Assembly: GCA_900315895.1 (NCBI GenBank)
Contig: ONAY01000003.1
Coordinates: 59,007-123,006 of the forward strand
DNA length: 64,000 nucleotides
From: an uncultured Eubacteriales bacterium
GTDB lineage: Bacteria; Bacillota; Clostridia; Peptostreptococcales; Anaerovoracaceae
Direction of reading: 5' to 3'
How positions within the stretch are numbered: position 1 is the first letter of the stretch; each line of letters starts with the position of its first letter. Positions 8,944 through 17,566 of this stretch are shown piece by piece. A program made the translations under genes and the position numbers. The notes under the pieces were generated by a model. That model was not told where the DNA came from and did no database searches. It saw only the letters and a list, made by a program, of their open reading frames with translations.

Positions 8944-10056
8944 ATGAAAAAATTTATGGTGTTGCTGCTGGTACTCCTTATGACAGCGGCCATGTTCACA
9001 GGCTGTGGTGCTGAGTACAAGATCAATATCAGCCCCTATGACACATATAATTATGACGAGTACGTAACTCTTCCGGATTACTCCGGATACACCGTGAACG
9101 TGGAGACAACCGAAGTTACGGATGAAGACGTTGACTTTGAGATCAACTCCAGACTGGCTGAGGCAGGCACTGAGGTAGAGGTCACTGAAGGTCAGGTCGG
9201 TGAAGGAGATACAGTCACGATCTCATATAAGGGTACCCTGGAAGACGGCACCACCGTGGACGGAATGAGCGCAGAAAACCAGTCTCTGGTACTGGGCTCC
9301 GGCACATACATCGAGGGATTTGAAAGCGGTCTCTATGGTCACTCCATCGGAGAGACCGTGACTTTGGACCTCAACTTCCCCGATCCTTATCCCAACAACA
9401 CTGAGCTTTCAGGAAAAGGCGTGACCTTCGAAGTCACCATAGTTTCCAAGACTGAGTCTCAGCAGGCTGAACTCAACGAGGAATTCTTCAAAACTAACAG
9501 TGAAGGAGAAGCTAAGACTGAAGAGGAGTACAGAGAGTACATCAGAAATACTCTGCAGACAGAAGCTGACGAGCAGGCCATCTACGATGCCAAGTCAGAA
9601 CTCTATCAGCAGATCCTTGACAACTCAGAGGTCCTCAAGTATCCCGAAGACGAAGTAGAAAAGCAGCTCCAGGTAGCTCGTGAGCAGTATCAGGGCTATG
9701 CCACCTCAAGCGGCATGAACTGGGAGGATTTCGTAGCTTCATACTTCGGCGATGAGGAGACCTTCAACTCACAGCTCCACACCTACGTTGAGAGCCAGAT
9801 CGGCTCCAAGCTTGTGATCTTCGCCCTCTGCAACAAGGAAGGCATCAAGGTATCCGACAAGGAATACTCCGATCAGATCAAGGAATACATGGACGGCTTC
9901 GGCGTTAAGGATGCTGAAGAGTTCGAGACATACTACGGAACCCCCGTTCAGGAATACATGGAGATGTACGAAGTACCCACCAACATGTATCTTGACAAGG
10001 TGCTGGACAAGCTCTATGACCAGCTTAAGGGAAACAGCGAGGCTGCCGCTGAGTAA
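8944..10056 (+). CDS. FKBP-type peptidyl-prolyl isomerase lipoprotein, trigger-factor-like
   Basis: 370-residue predicted lipoprotein: signal peptide with lipobox FTGC (C21), then an FKBP domain at about 85-165 (GEGDTVTISYKGTLEDG, LGSGTYIEGFESGL, GETVTLDLNFPDPYPN), then a helical C-terminal domain like that of trigger factor (residues ~170-355). The ribosome-binding N-domain of real trigger factor is replaced by the signal peptide, so this is an extracytoplasmic folding factor tethered to the membrane rather than Tig. AAAGGAAA precedes the ATG. It lies 41 bases after the BMP lipoprotein with no terminator between, so the two are probably co-transcribed. Confidence 0.87.
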   Translation: MKKFMVLLLVLLMTAAMFTGCGAEYKINISPYDTYNYDEYVTLPDYSGYTVNVETTEVTDEDVDFEINSRLAEAGTEVEVTEGQVGEGDTVTISYKGTLEDGTTVDGMSAENQSLVLGSGTYIEGFESGLYGHSIGETVTLDLNFPDPYPNNTELSGKGVTFEVTIVSKTESQQAELNEEFFKTNSEGEAKTEEEYREYIRNTLQTEADEQAIYDAKSELYQQILDNSEVLKYPEDEVEKQLQVAREQYQGYATSSGMNWEDFVASYFGDEETFNSQLHTYVESQIGSKLVIFALCNKEGIKVSDKEYSDQIKEYMDGFGVKDAEEFETYYGTPVQEYMEMYEVPTNMYLDKVLDKLYDQLKGNSEAAAE

Positions 10057-10091
10057 GGGCATTTCGCAAAACATCCAAAGTTTGAATGGTG

Positions 10092-10134
10092 GCGCAGGCC
10101 GGACAATTATTCCGGTCTGCGCTTTAGATTTTTT
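10092..10134 (+). terminator. Terminator after the FKBP lipoprotein gene
   Basis: A 12-bp stem (10092-10103 with 10111-10122, one G-T pair) and a 7-base loop, followed by TTTAGATTTTTT. Confidence 0.82.
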
Positions 10135-10154
10135 GCGCAGACCGATGGACGCAA

Positions 10155-10169
10155 ACCACAAAATGTGGT
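10155..10169. promoter_or_regulatory. Perfect inverted repeat upstream of nrdR
   Basis: ACCACA-AAA-TGTGGT, a 6+6 palindrome 84 bases before the nrdR start. It has operator-like symmetry, but does not match the NrdR box consensus that I know. A second dyad, AAGGGAC...GTCCCTT, lies at about 10213-10231. Function not established. Confidence 0.35.
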
Positions 10170-10252
10170 AACATATTCCTGTGATCCGTTAAGGATTGTG
10201 GTTTTTGGAAGAAAAGGGACCTTAGATGTCCCTTTCTTGTGGGAGGATCAAA

Positions 10253-10714
10253 ATGAAGTGTCCATATTGTGACAACATCGATACTAAGGTCATCGATTCA
10301 AGACCTACTGAGGACGGGCATGCCATAAGGAGAAGAAGAGGCTGCGACAAGTGCGGCCGCAGATTCACCACCTATGAGAAGGTGGAGGAATCCATACTTA
10401 TGGTCATCAAATCCGACGGTAAGCGCAGGGAGGCCTTCGACCGCGACAAGCTTTTCAGGGGAATTGCCAGAGCTTGCGAGAAGAGACCCGTGTCCGCCGA
10501 GACCATGGAGAACATCGTAAATTCCGTGGAGCGCGAACTGAACAATCTCATGGTGAAAGAGATCGATTCCAAGCGCATCGGCGAGCTTGTTATGGAGGAA
10601 CTGAAGAAGGTGGACGAAGTGGCCTACATCAGATTTGCATCTGTATACAGGCAGTTCACAGACGTGAATACCTTCATCACTGAGGTAGAGAAGCTGGTAG
10701 GGAAGAAGAAATGA
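10253..10714 (+). CDS. nrdR: Transcriptional repressor NrdR
   Basis: 153 residues, the standard length. The N-terminal zinc ribbon has C3-x2-C6 and C31-x2-C34, with the DNA-binding run [19 protein letters not shown], followed by an ATP-cone domain (residues ~49-139). NrdR senses ATP/dATP and represses ribonucleotide reductase genes. The frame is open from 10226, but ATG 10253 follows GGGAGGA and gives the conserved N-terminus MKCPYC. It overlaps cmk by four bases (ATGA); pairing of NrdR with CMP kinase joins control and supply of nucleotides. No nrd reductase gene lies in the window. Confidence 0.96.
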   Translation: MKCPYCDNIDTKVIDSRPTEDGHAIRRRRGCDKCGRRFTTYEKVEESILMVIKSDGKRREAFDRDKLFRGIARACEKRPVSAETMENIVNSVERELNNLMVKEIDSKRIGELVMEELKKVDEVAYIRFASVYRQFTDVNTFITEVEKLVGKKK

Positions 10715-11367
10715 GCGAGAGATTCCGTATAGCTATAGACGGTCCCAGCGGAGCCGGTAAATCCACTGTTGCCAAGCTGGTGGCTTCCAGACTGGGGATC
10801 GAGTACATCGATACCGGAGCCATGTACAGGGCCATAGGTCTCAAGATGCTGAGGCTGGGTCTTGAGATGGAAGAGAACGATGAACTTCAGAAGATGCTGG
10901 ATGAGACTGACGTGGACTTCGAGAAGGAGAGGATCTATCTGGACGGAGAGGACGTGAGCGATCTCATCAGGACCCAGGAGATATCCAAGGCTGCATCGGA
11001 CTGCTCTGCTTTCAGGATCGTCAGGGAGAAGCTGGTGGAACTCCAGAGAGCCATGGGTGACAGGAAGTCCATAATAATGGACGGCAGGGATATAGGCACT
11101 GTGGTGCTCAAGGATTCCAAGCAGAAGTTCTACCTTACGGCCACTGCTGAAGAGCGGGCCATGAGGAGATATCTGGAACTGAGAGAGAAGGGCACATCTG
11201 AGGGATATGAACAGGTGCTGGAGGATGTGATCAAGAGAGATTACAATGACTCACACCGCGACGTATCGCCTTTGAGACAGGCTGAGGACGCCGTGCTCAT
11301 AGACAGCACCAACATGACCATCGATGAAGTGGTGAACTTCATAATCGACAGTGTGACCTCTCAATAA
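10711..11367 (+). CDS. cmk: Cytidylate kinase
   Basis: 218-residue P-loop kinase that phosphorylates CMP and dCMP. It opens with [19 protein letters not shown] (Walker A at about 10-18), has [13 protein letters not shown] for the CMP site, and carries [13 protein letters not shown], the characteristic Cmk motif. It is translationally coupled to nrdR. In many Clostridia cmk is followed by plsC, ispH or rpsA; here radC follows after 59 bases. Confidence 0.95.
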   Translation: MSERFRIAIDGPSGAGKSTVAKLVASRLGIEYIDTGAMYRAIGLKMLRLGLEMEENDELQKMLDETDVDFEKERIYLDGEDVSDLIRTQEISKAASDCSAFRIVREKLVELQRAMGDRKSIIMDGRDIGTVVLKDSKQKFYLTATAEERAMRRYLELREKGTSEGYEQVLEDVIKRDYNDSHRDVSPLRQAEDAVLIDSTNMTIDEVVNFIIDSVTSQ

Positions 11368-11426
11368 GAGTGTAACAGGGAGCAAGGGGAGCTCCTTAAA
11401 AAGGGAAAGGGGTAAAAGGATAAGAG

Positions 11427-12110
11427 ATGAACATTAAGGAACTGCCTTCGGAGGAAAGGCCGGTGGAAAAGCTGCTTTCGTACGGAAGCGGCTCGCTTTC
11501 CAATTCAGAATTGATCGCTGTGCTCCTGGGCTCAGGCGTGGGAGGAATGTCCGCCATAGGTCTGGCCGAGAGAGTATTGAGCTCGGCGGGAGGACTCGCC
11601 GGACTTTGCGAGATCTCGGCAGAGGATCTCATTGATCTGCCGGGAATAGGGCCCAAGAAAGCCGCCACCATAATCTGCGCGCTGGAACTGGGCAGAAGAG
11701 CGTCTTCACCCGGAGGGAAAAAGAGAAGAAAGATCAGCACGCCCAGGGAGCTTGCGGATTTTTTCATGGAGGACATGAGGCACTTAAAAAAGGAGCATTT
11801 CAAGGTGCTGCTTTTAAATGTCAGGCTGGAGGTCATGGGACTGGAGACGGTGTCCATAGGAGATCTGGCCGGCGCCCCGGTGCACCCCAGAGAGACCTTC
11901 GAGCCGGCCATCAGGCGCGGGGCTGCCTGCGTCTGCTTCGCCCACAACCATCCGTCCGGCGATCCGGAGCCCTCTGAAGACGATATCAAGGTCACCAAGA
12001 GGCTGATGGAGTGCGGAGACATACTGGGCATCAGGGTGCTGGATCATATCATAATCGGCGACGGGTCATTTCGGAGCATGAAAGAGCAGGGCTTTATGAA
12101 TCGTGCTTGA
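11427..12110 (+). CDS. radC: RadC-family (MPN/JAMM) protein
   Basis: 227 residues: an N-terminal helix-hairpin-helix region (IDLPGIGPKKAATIICALELGRR) and a C-terminal MPN+ domain with a complete JAMM metal site, H173-x-H175 in AHNHPSGDP and then S183 and D186. The family was named for DNA repair, but direct evidence for that role is poor; members resemble deubiquitinase-like metalloproteases. This is the chromosomal housekeeping type, found in other Firmicutes close to division genes (maf-radC-mreB). Here it precedes a MinD-like ATPase. An AAAAGGATAAG stretch precedes the start. Confidence 0.93.
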   Translation: MNIKELPSEERPVEKLLSYGSGSLSNSELIAVLLGSGVGGMSAIGLAERVLSSAGGLAGLCEISAEDLIDLPGIGPKKAATIICALELGRRASSPGGKKRRKISTPRELADFFMEDMRHLKKEHFKVLLLNVRLEVMGLETVSIGDLAGAPVHPRETFEPAIRRGAACVCFAHNHPSGDPEPSEDDIKVTKRLMECGDILGIRVLDHIIIGDGSFRSMKEQGFMNRA

Positions 12111-12135
12111 AAAATGTCCTGAATAGGAATACAAT
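12107..12135 (+). promoter_or_regulatory. Sigma-A promoter of the MinD-like gene
   Basis: TTGAAA (12107-12112) and TACAAT (12130-12135) with a 17-base spacer. The -35 box overlaps the radC stop. The expected transcription start, about 7 bases after the -10 box, falls at or within a few bases of ATG 12145. Confidence 0.65.
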
Positions 12136-12144
12136 ATTTCTGTT

Positions 12145-12867
12145 ATGGGAAAAACTATCGTAGTATGTTCCGGCAAGGGCGGAACGGGCAAAACAATGTT
12201 TGCGGCAAATCTCGGGGCCATGCTGGCCAAGAGAGATAACCGTGTGTGTCTCATAGACATGGACACGGGGTTGAGGAATCTCGACCTCTATCTTGGCTTG
12301 GAAGATAACGTGGTCTATGACGTATCAGACGTGTTAAGCGGAGTGTGCCGTATCAAACAGGCCCTGATCAAGCACAAATCCTTCCCCGGACTGTACTTCA
12401 TGGCAGCAAGTCCCAGACCGGATGAAGGGGAGTTTACCCCCTTACACATGCAGGTGCTCTGTAACAAGCTGAGCAAAAAATTCGACTACGTCATAGTGGA
12501 CTGCCCCGCAGGCCTGGATGACGGTCTTCAGATCGCCACAGGAGGAGCGGATCAGATCATAATGATAATCACTCCGGAGTACTCTTCCATAAGAGATGCG
12601 GAGGCGGTGACAGCCAATCTCATGGATCAGAAGATCACAAAGATCCACTATATTTTGAACAAGGTCAACGTGGATCTGGTGAAGCTGGGTTACGAACTTT
12701 CCTTGGAGGACATGCCCGAAGTCATCAGAAGAAGGCTCATCGGCATAGTCAAGGAGGATGTGAATATCCACATCTCCACCAATCTGGGAATGCCTGCAGT
12801 TTTCCAGCCGGACACCTACATTTATCACAACTTTTACAAGATCGCAGGACGTGTGATGTCGCTGTAG
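12145..12867 (+). CDS. MinD-like ParA-family ATPase
   Basis: 240 residues. The deviant Walker A box GKGGTGKT spans 10-17 with signature K11 and K16; the A' region is LIDMDTGLRNLDLYLGLE, as in MinD; a Walker B-like VIVDCPAGL follows. The body matches septum-site MinD up to VIRRRLIGIVKEDVNI and the final helix, but the protein ends at GRVMSL without the amphipathic membrane-targeting helix that usually ends MinD, and no minC or minE gene adjoins. No Shine-Dalgarno sequence precedes ATG 12145. I therefore call it MinD-like. It may still act in septum placement, since radC-minD neighbourhoods are common, or may be a different positioning ATPase. Confidence 0.8.
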   Translation: MGKTIVVCSGKGGTGKTMFAANLGAMLAKRDNRVCLIDMDTGLRNLDLYLGLEDNVVYDVSDVLSGVCRIKQALIKHKSFPGLYFMAASPRPDEGEFTPLHMQVLCNKLSKKFDYVIVDCPAGLDDGLQIATGGADQIIMIITPEYSSIRDAEAVTANLMDQKITKIHYILNKVNVDLVKLGYELSLEDMPEVIRRRLIGIVKEDVNIHISTNLGMPAVFQPDTYIYHNFYKIAGRVMSL

Positions 12868-12884
12868 AGACCATGGAAAGATAT

Positions 12885-12923
12885 AAGGAGCTCTTCACTT
12901 TCAGGTGGGGGCTCTTTTGTTTT
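12885..12923 (+). terminator. Terminator after the MinD-like gene
   Basis: AAGGAGCTCTT (12885-12895) pairs with GGGGGCTCTTT (12907-12917) with several G-T pairs, followed by TTTGTTTT. The stem is wobble-rich, so this is a moderate prediction. Confidence 0.55.
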
Positions 12924-12939
12924 GCGCCCTACAATCTCA

Positions 12940-12969
12940 TTGACAATTTGAAGGTAGATATAATATAAT
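12940..12969 (+). promoter_or_regulatory. Sigma-A promoter of rny
   Basis: Consensus TTGACA (12940-12945) and TATAAT (12964-12969) with an 18-base spacer, 79 bases before the rny start. A second TATAAT overlaps at 12959. Confidence 0.82.
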
Positions 12970-13048
12970 CAACTTTGTATGAGTGTATACGAATCTAATT
13001 GAATTTCAGGATTTTATATACGAAAATTGAATAAGGAGGTAGATGCAT

Positions 13049-14593
13049 ATGAATCCAGTAGTTTTGACTGTTGTCATCGCGGTCATAACGCTGATTCTCG
13101 GCGTTTTGATCGGTTACATATACAGAAAAACCGTTGGCGAGAGGGCGATCGGCTCTGCTGAGCAGGTAGCCCGCAACCTGATATTAGATGCGGAAAACAA
13201 GTCCGAAAGTATCAAGAAGGACGCACAGAAAGAGGCCAGGGAAGAGGCCAGAAGAATAAGATCTGAAGCAGAGAAGGATGCAAGGGAGAGAAGGGACGAG
13301 GCCAAGAGGACCGAGCGCAGACTTCTTCAGAAAGAGGAGAACTTAGACCGTAAAACAGAGAGCATCGAGAAGAAAGAAGAAAGTATTGCCCAGAAGGAAC
13401 AGGGGCTGATCACAAAGCACAAGAACCTGGACAAGGTGATCGCTGACCAGACTGCTGAACTGGAGAGGATCTCCGGATATACTCAGGAGGAGGCCAAGCA
13501 GATCCTGCTCCAGAACGTGGAGAAGGACGTCAGGCACGACGCTTCCATCATGATCAAGGACATCGAGGCCAAGGCCAAGGAAGAGGCTGACAAGAAGGCG
13601 AAATACATCATAGTAAACGCCATCCAGAGATGCGCAGCTGACCAGGTGGCCGAGTCCACAGTATCCGTGGTGAACCTTCCCAACGACGAGATGAAGGGTC
13701 GTATCATCGGCCGTGAAGGAAGAAACATCAGAGCCATCGAGACTCTGACAGGAGTTGACCTTATAATCGACGATACTCCTGAGGCAGTCATCCTTTCCGG
13801 CTTCGATCCCGTAAGACGTGAGGTGGCAAGGGTAGCCCTTGAGAAGCTCATCGTCGACGGCAGGATCCACCCTGCAAGGATCGAAGAGATGGTCTACAAG
13901 GCAGAGAAGGAAGTGAACCAGATCATCAAGGAAGCCGGCGAGAACGCTGCTTTCGAGTGCGGCATCCACAACCTGCATCCTGAACTTGTGAAGATCCTGG
14001 GAAGACTTAAGTACAGAACATCCTACGGACAGAACGTGCTCCAGCACTCCGTGGAAGTTTCCCACCTTGCCGGACTCATGGCAGGTGAACTGGGACTGGA
14101 CATCAAGCTGGCCAAGAGGGCAGGCCTTCTTCACGACATAGGCAAGGCTCTCGACCACGAGTACGAGGGAACTCACGTGGATATCGGTATCGACATCCTC
14201 AAAAAATACAAGGAATCCCAGGCCGTCATCGACGGCATGGCATCTCACCACGGGGACTACGAGCCCAAGAGCATGGAGGCGGTGCTCATCGCAGCTGCTG
14301 ATGCTCTTTCCGCTGCACGTCCCGGCGCCAGAAGGGAAACTCTTGACGTTTACGTTAAGCGTCTTGAGAAGCTGGAGGAGATCGCAAACAACACCCCCGG
14401 TGTTGAGAAATCCTTCGCCATCCAGGCAGGCCGTGAGATCAGGATCATTGCCAAACCTGAGGAGATCAAGGACGACGAGATGGCTTATCTCGCAAGAGAG
14501 ATCTCCAAGCAGATCGAGTCTGAACTGGAATATCCGGGCCAGATCAAGGTCAACGTTATCCGCGAGACCAGAGCCATCGACTACGCAAGGTAG
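13049..14593 (+). CDS. rny: Ribonuclease Y
   Basis: 514 residues with the full RNase Y plan: an N-terminal membrane anchor (~5-25), a long charged coiled coil (~30-200, rich in EA/KK/RR), a KH domain (~205-270, [15 protein letters not shown]) and an HD domain with [10 protein letters not shown] as the metal-binding pair. It starts bulk mRNA decay by endonucleolytic cleavage at the membrane. ATG 13043 is only 2 bases after AAGGAGGT (13033-13040), too close to be used, whereas ATG 13049 has an 8-base spacing, so I choose the latter. Its own promoter and terminator make it monocistronic. Confidence 0.96.
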   Translation: MNPVVLTVVIAVITLILGVLIGYIYRKTVGERAIGSAEQVARNLILDAENKSESIKKDAQKEAREEARRIRSEAEKDARERRDEAKRTERRLLQKEENLDRKTESIEKKEESIAQKEQGLITKHKNLDKVIADQTAELERISGYTQEEAKQILLQNVEKDVRHDASIMIKDIEAKAKEEADKKAKYIIVNAIQRCAADQVAESTVSVVNLPNDEMKGRIIGREGRNIRAIETLTGVDLIIDDTPEAVILSGFDPVRREVARVALEKLIVDGRIHPARIEEMVYKAEKEVNQIIKEAGENAAFECGIHNLHPELVKILGRLKYRTSYGQNVLQHSVEVSHLAGLMAGELGLDIKLAKRAGLLHDIGKALDHEYEGTHVDIGIDILKKYKESQAVIDGMASHHGDYEPKSMEAVLIAAADALSAARPGARRETLDVYVKRLEKLEEIANNTPGVEKSFAIQAGREIRIIAKPEEIKDDEMAYLAREISKQIESELEYPGQIKVNVIRETRAIDYAR

Positions 14594-14636
14594 TAGGGTG
14601 GGGCGCAGATGTTTTGCGGCAACTAAAGAAAATATC

Positions 14637-14670
14637 ATGAGGGACAGCTCATCTGTCCCTCATGTTTTAC
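14637..14670 (+). terminator. Terminator of rny
   Basis: A perfect 11-bp stem, ATGAGGGACAG with CTGTCCCTCAT, around a CTCAT loop, then GTTTTA. The ATG at 14662 lies within this stem, which is one reason to reject it as a start for the next gene. Confidence 0.75.
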
Positions 14671-14685
14671 AGGTGGTTTTTAGGA

Positions 14686-16056
14686 ATGGAAGAAAGTCTC
14701 CTTTCAAGAGGGAACAAAGCGTTTTATATGGAGGCCGTGAAGATCGGCTTCCCAATAATGATACAGCAGCTGATAATCTTCGCTGTTGGGCTTTGTGATA
14801 CCATCATGGTGGGAAAAGTCTCCACCCAGGCTCTGGCCGCCGTGGGGTCCGCCAACCAGATCACCATGGTGTATCTCAACACGGTGTTCGGCTTCCTTTC
14901 GGGAGTCGGGGTGTTCGCTGTGCAGTACTGGGGGATCAGAGATCTGAAGACTCTGAGGAAGCTTCTGGGCGTAGCGTATTCAGTGGTGCTGGCTGTGGGA
15001 GTTCCCATGACCATACTGGCATGGGTGTTCGCTCCGGAGCTGATCTCCATCTTCTCAAAGGACGCTGAAGTGGTGGCCATCGGAACGGAGTACATGAGGA
15101 TCGCGGTCTTCACCTTCATAATCACCGGGATAACCTTCACCATTTCCTATAATTCCAGAGCCATTGCCATGCTGAAGTGGCCCACGGTGTTCAACGCTGT
15201 GGCGGTCAGCTTGAATATATTTTTGAACTGGGTGCTGATCTTCGGAAAGTTCGGCATGCCCGCCATGGGAGCCAAGGGAGCCGCTGCGGCCACCCTCATA
15301 TCCAGGGTCATAGAGCTTTCCATGCTGCTCCTTTACGTTTATCTCTCCAAGGGGCATCCCCTCAGGGCGACCTTAAGAGAGCTTAAGTATGAGAAGGAAC
15401 TGCTCAAGAGAGTCGTAAGGACCGCCTATCCGGTGGTCTTGAACGAGTTCCTCTGGATCCTGAGCTTCAGCACCACCTATGCCATTTACGGCCACATCGA
15501 TGCGAAGGGAACTGCCCTGGCGGTGTCTCAGATCTCCATGACAGTGTCTGACATATTCATGGCCATATTCTGCGGCATAGCCAACGCATGCATGGTCATA
15601 GTGGGCCAGGAACTGGGGCGCGGAAACACCGATGCAGCCTTCCTCAGTGCGAAAAAATGCCTGCGCCTGGTATGGGCTGCCAACATCATTTGCACCGTAG
15701 GACTCATTCTTTCCAGAGGCTTCGTGATTGGGATCTATGACTACGAACCCGAGGTCAGCAAGATGATCATGGATACCCTCCTCGTGTCGGCTCTCACCAT
15801 GTCGCCGAGGATGCTGTCCTATACCTTCATCTGCGGAATACTCAGACCCGGCGGAGATACGGTATGGGGATTCTTCGTGGACGCCGGCCTGAACTGGCTC
15901 TTGAACGTGCCCCTGGCATTCATATCCGTATACGTCCTTAAATGGCCCCTGGCAGGCTGCATGGCCCTTGTGGCCATAGGCGAGGTGGTCAAGACCATCG
16001 CAAGCTACAGAAGATTCTACTCCAAAAAATGGATGAACATATTCACAGGGAGATAA
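14686..16056 (+). CDS. MATE-family multidrug/metabolite efflux transporter
   Basis: 456-residue membrane protein with about 12 hydrophobic segments arranged as two similar halves, starting EAVKIGFPIMIQQL and containing GLCDTIMVGKVSTQALAAVG, the usual MATE opening. Exporters of this family use Na+ or H+ gradients; substrates range from drugs to metabolites. I start at ATG 14686, which is 9 bases after AGGTGG, and not at 14662, which lies in the rny terminator. It ends one base before the cysteine desulfurase gene, so the two form a transcription unit even though no functional link is obvious. Confidence 0.9.
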   Translation: MEESLLSRGNKAFYMEAVKIGFPIMIQQLIIFAVGLCDTIMVGKVSTQALAAVGSANQITMVYLNTVFGFLSGVGVFAVQYWGIRDLKTLRKLLGVAYSVVLAVGVPMTILAWVFAPELISIFSKDAEVVAIGTEYMRIAVFTFIITGITFTISYNSRAIAMLKWPTVFNAVAVSLNIFLNWVLIFGKFGMPAMGAKGAAAATLISRVIELSMLLLYVYLSKGHPLRATLRELKYEKELLKRVVRTAYPVVLNEFLWILSFSTTYAIYGHIDAKGTALAVSQISMTVSDIFMAIFCGIANACMVIVGQELGRGNTDAAFLSAKKCLRLVWAANIICTVGLILSRGFVIGIYDYEPEVSKMIMDTLLVSALTMSPRMLSYTFICGILRPGGDTVWGFFVDAGLNWLLNVPLAFISVYVLKWPLAGCMALVAIGEVVKTIASYRRFYSKKWMNIFTGR

Positions 16057-16057
16057 A

Positions 16058-17245
16058 ATGATCGCATACCTTGACAATTCGGCCACTACCAGGCAGTACG
16101 ATGAAGTCACCGACCTCATGGCCCATATCGCAAAAAATACATATGGCAATCCTTCGTCTCTCCATGCCCTGGGCTTCGAAGCGGAAAAGACGGTAAAGAC
16201 GGGAAGACAGCAGGTGGCCGGGGCCATAGGCTGCAGCCCGGACGAAGTGTTTTTCACATCCTGTGGCACCGAATCGGACGATACCGTGATCCTTGGCTGC
16301 GCCGGTCCCTCGGGAAGACCCAGACCCAACCGCAAAAGGATCATTTCCACTCAGGTGGAGCATCCCGCGGTCCTGGAACCTTTGAACGAGCTGGAAAGGC
16401 GTGGCTTTGAGGTGGTGCGCCTCAAGGTGGACGGGAACTGCAGGATAGACCTTGAAGAACTTAAGAATGCTCTCACTGAAGATACCATTTTGATCTCAGT
16501 GATGACGGTTAACAACGAGACCGGCGCCATCATGCCCATAGAGGAGATAGGCCGCATCAAGGCTGAGTACAACAAGGCTCATGGAACTTCCATTCTTCTT
16601 CACACCGATGCCGTGCAGGCTTTCGGCAAGATAAAGATCGACATGAAGGGCAATTTCAGAGACGTTGACCTAATGTCTCTTTCCTGTCACAAGTTCCACG
16701 GCCCCAAGGGCGTGGGAGTCCTGTACGTGAGAAAGGGTACCAAACAGCCGCCCTTCATGCTTGGCGGCGGCCAGGAAAGGGGCTTCCGCTCCGGCACGGA
16801 GAACGTCCCCGGCATCGCAGGTACAGGTTTGGCCGCGGAGATGTCCGTGAAAGATCTGGACCGCAAGAGAGAGTGGATAGCTGCGCTGCGCGACCTGTTG
16901 AGAGACAGGATCGTTTCCGAGATACCCGACGTAAGGATCAATTCCCCCGAGAACGGAGTGTGCTCGGTGCTGAACGTGAGTTTTTTGAAGACAAGGGGAG
17001 AGGTGCTCCTCCACACCCTTGAGCAGCAGGGAGTCTTCGTGTCAACAGGCTCCGCTTGCTCCTCGAACCACAGCTCCAAAAAAGGCTCCCACGTGCTTAA
17101 CGCCATGGGCCTCAAGCCTGCGGAGATCGAAGGAGCTCTCAGGTTCAGCCTAAGCGAATTCACCACGAGAGAAGAGATCGACCACGCCTTCGCCACTTTG
17201 AAGAGCGCGGTGGAGACCTTTAGGAAGCTGGGAAGCTTCAGGTAA
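16058..17245 (+). CDS. Cysteine desulfurase (NifS/IscS class V aminotransferase)
   Basis: 395-residue PLP enzyme that strips sulfur from cysteine for Fe-S clusters and tRNA thiolation. Visible residues: H102 in QVEHPAV stacking on PLP, D184 and Q187 in HTDAVQAFGK, the PLP lysine K212 in SCHKFHGPKG, and the persulfide cysteine C334 in STGSACSS. The short active-site loop and the length fit the NifS/IscS group I enzymes, including the NifZ type that feeds ThiI in Firmicutes. thiI is 2.7 kb away on the other strand (19982-21199), a rearranged version of the common nifZ-thiI neighbourhood. It starts one base after the MATE stop. Confidence 0.92.
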   Translation: MIAYLDNSATTRQYDEVTDLMAHIAKNTYGNPSSLHALGFEAEKTVKTGRQQVAGAIGCSPDEVFFTSCGTESDDTVILGCAGPSGRPRPNRKRIISTQVEHPAVLEPLNELERRGFEVVRLKVDGNCRIDLEELKNALTEDTILISVMTVNNETGAIMPIEEIGRIKAEYNKAHGTSILLHTDAVQAFGKIKIDMKGNFRDVDLMSLSCHKFHGPKGVGVLYVRKGTKQPPFMLGGGQERGFRSGTENVPGIAGTGLAAEMSVKDLDRKREWIAALRDLLRDRIVSEIPDVRINSPENGVCSVLNVSFLKTRGEVLLHTLEQQGVFVSTGSACSSNHSSKKGSHVLNAMGLKPAEIEGALRFSLSEFTTREEIDHAFATLKSAVETFRKLGSFR

Positions 17246-17250
17246 GAAGT

Positions 17251-17276
17251 AAAGCCCTTTTTATGAAGGGCTTTTG
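17251..17276 (+). terminator. Terminator after the cysteine desulfurase gene
   Basis: AAAGCCCTT (17251-17259) pairs with AAGGGCTTT (17266-17274), with a 6-base loop and a short T tract. Confidence 0.75.
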
Positions 17277-17296
17277 TGATACTTAGGGGTGGCCGC

Positions 17297-17450
17297 TTTC
17301 CGTTGGCGGCTATTTTTTGTGGTCAGAATGAACCTCGCTACGCAAAAAACCTCGTCCCAACGGAATAAATGACTGGGCGCTTTCCGTTGGCAAACATTTT
17401 TTGCAGTCATAATGAACCCAGCCATGCAAAAAACTGCGTCCCAACGGAAA
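17297..17450. repeat. Tandem pair of an 84-bp-period palindromic repeat
   Basis: Two 70-bp units (17297-17366 and 17381-17450) start exactly 84 bases apart and differ at about 13 of 70 positions with no gaps. Each unit is itself an imperfect inverted repeat: it begins TTTCCGTTGG, has TTTTTTG, then CAAAAAA, and ends CCAACGGAA. Translated on the - strand, the two copies give a 28-residue repeat containing FRWD and QRK, but there is no ribosome site or gene-like start, so I treat it as a non-coding element. It fills most of the 357-base gap between the desulfurase terminator and the next gene. A mobile, MITE-like or structured-RNA role is possible. Confidence 0.7.
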
Positions 17451-17566
17451 ACAAGGCACGCACTAGGCCTGAAGGATTCTGTTTGGCACATTGCACAGAG
17501 AAGAAAATGAGTGTACTATCGAGCCAGGGTATTTTGATGTGAAAATGATCAAGAGGGGGTGATCAC

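Noticed and set aside
13343-14638. A 431-codon open frame antisense to rny
   Set aside because: Its composition is that of a mirror frame of a gene with strong codon bias; no ribosome site or family resemblance.
14662-14685. ATG 14662 as the start of the MATE gene
   Set aside because: It lies inside the rny terminator stem; ATG 14686 has AGGTGG at a proper distance.
15373-16350. A 325-codon open frame antisense to the MATE and cysteine desulfurase genes
   Set aside because: It spans two real genes on the opposite strand, and its translation is His/Gly-rich mirror sequence.
17297-17450. CRISPR array
   Set aside because: Only two units, 14 bases between them, palindromic throughout, no cas genes.
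17261-17491. A 76-codon open frame on the - strand with a 28-residue repeat
   Set aside because: It is the translation of the 84-bp tandem repeat; it has no ribosome site, and its periodicity comes from the DNA repeat.
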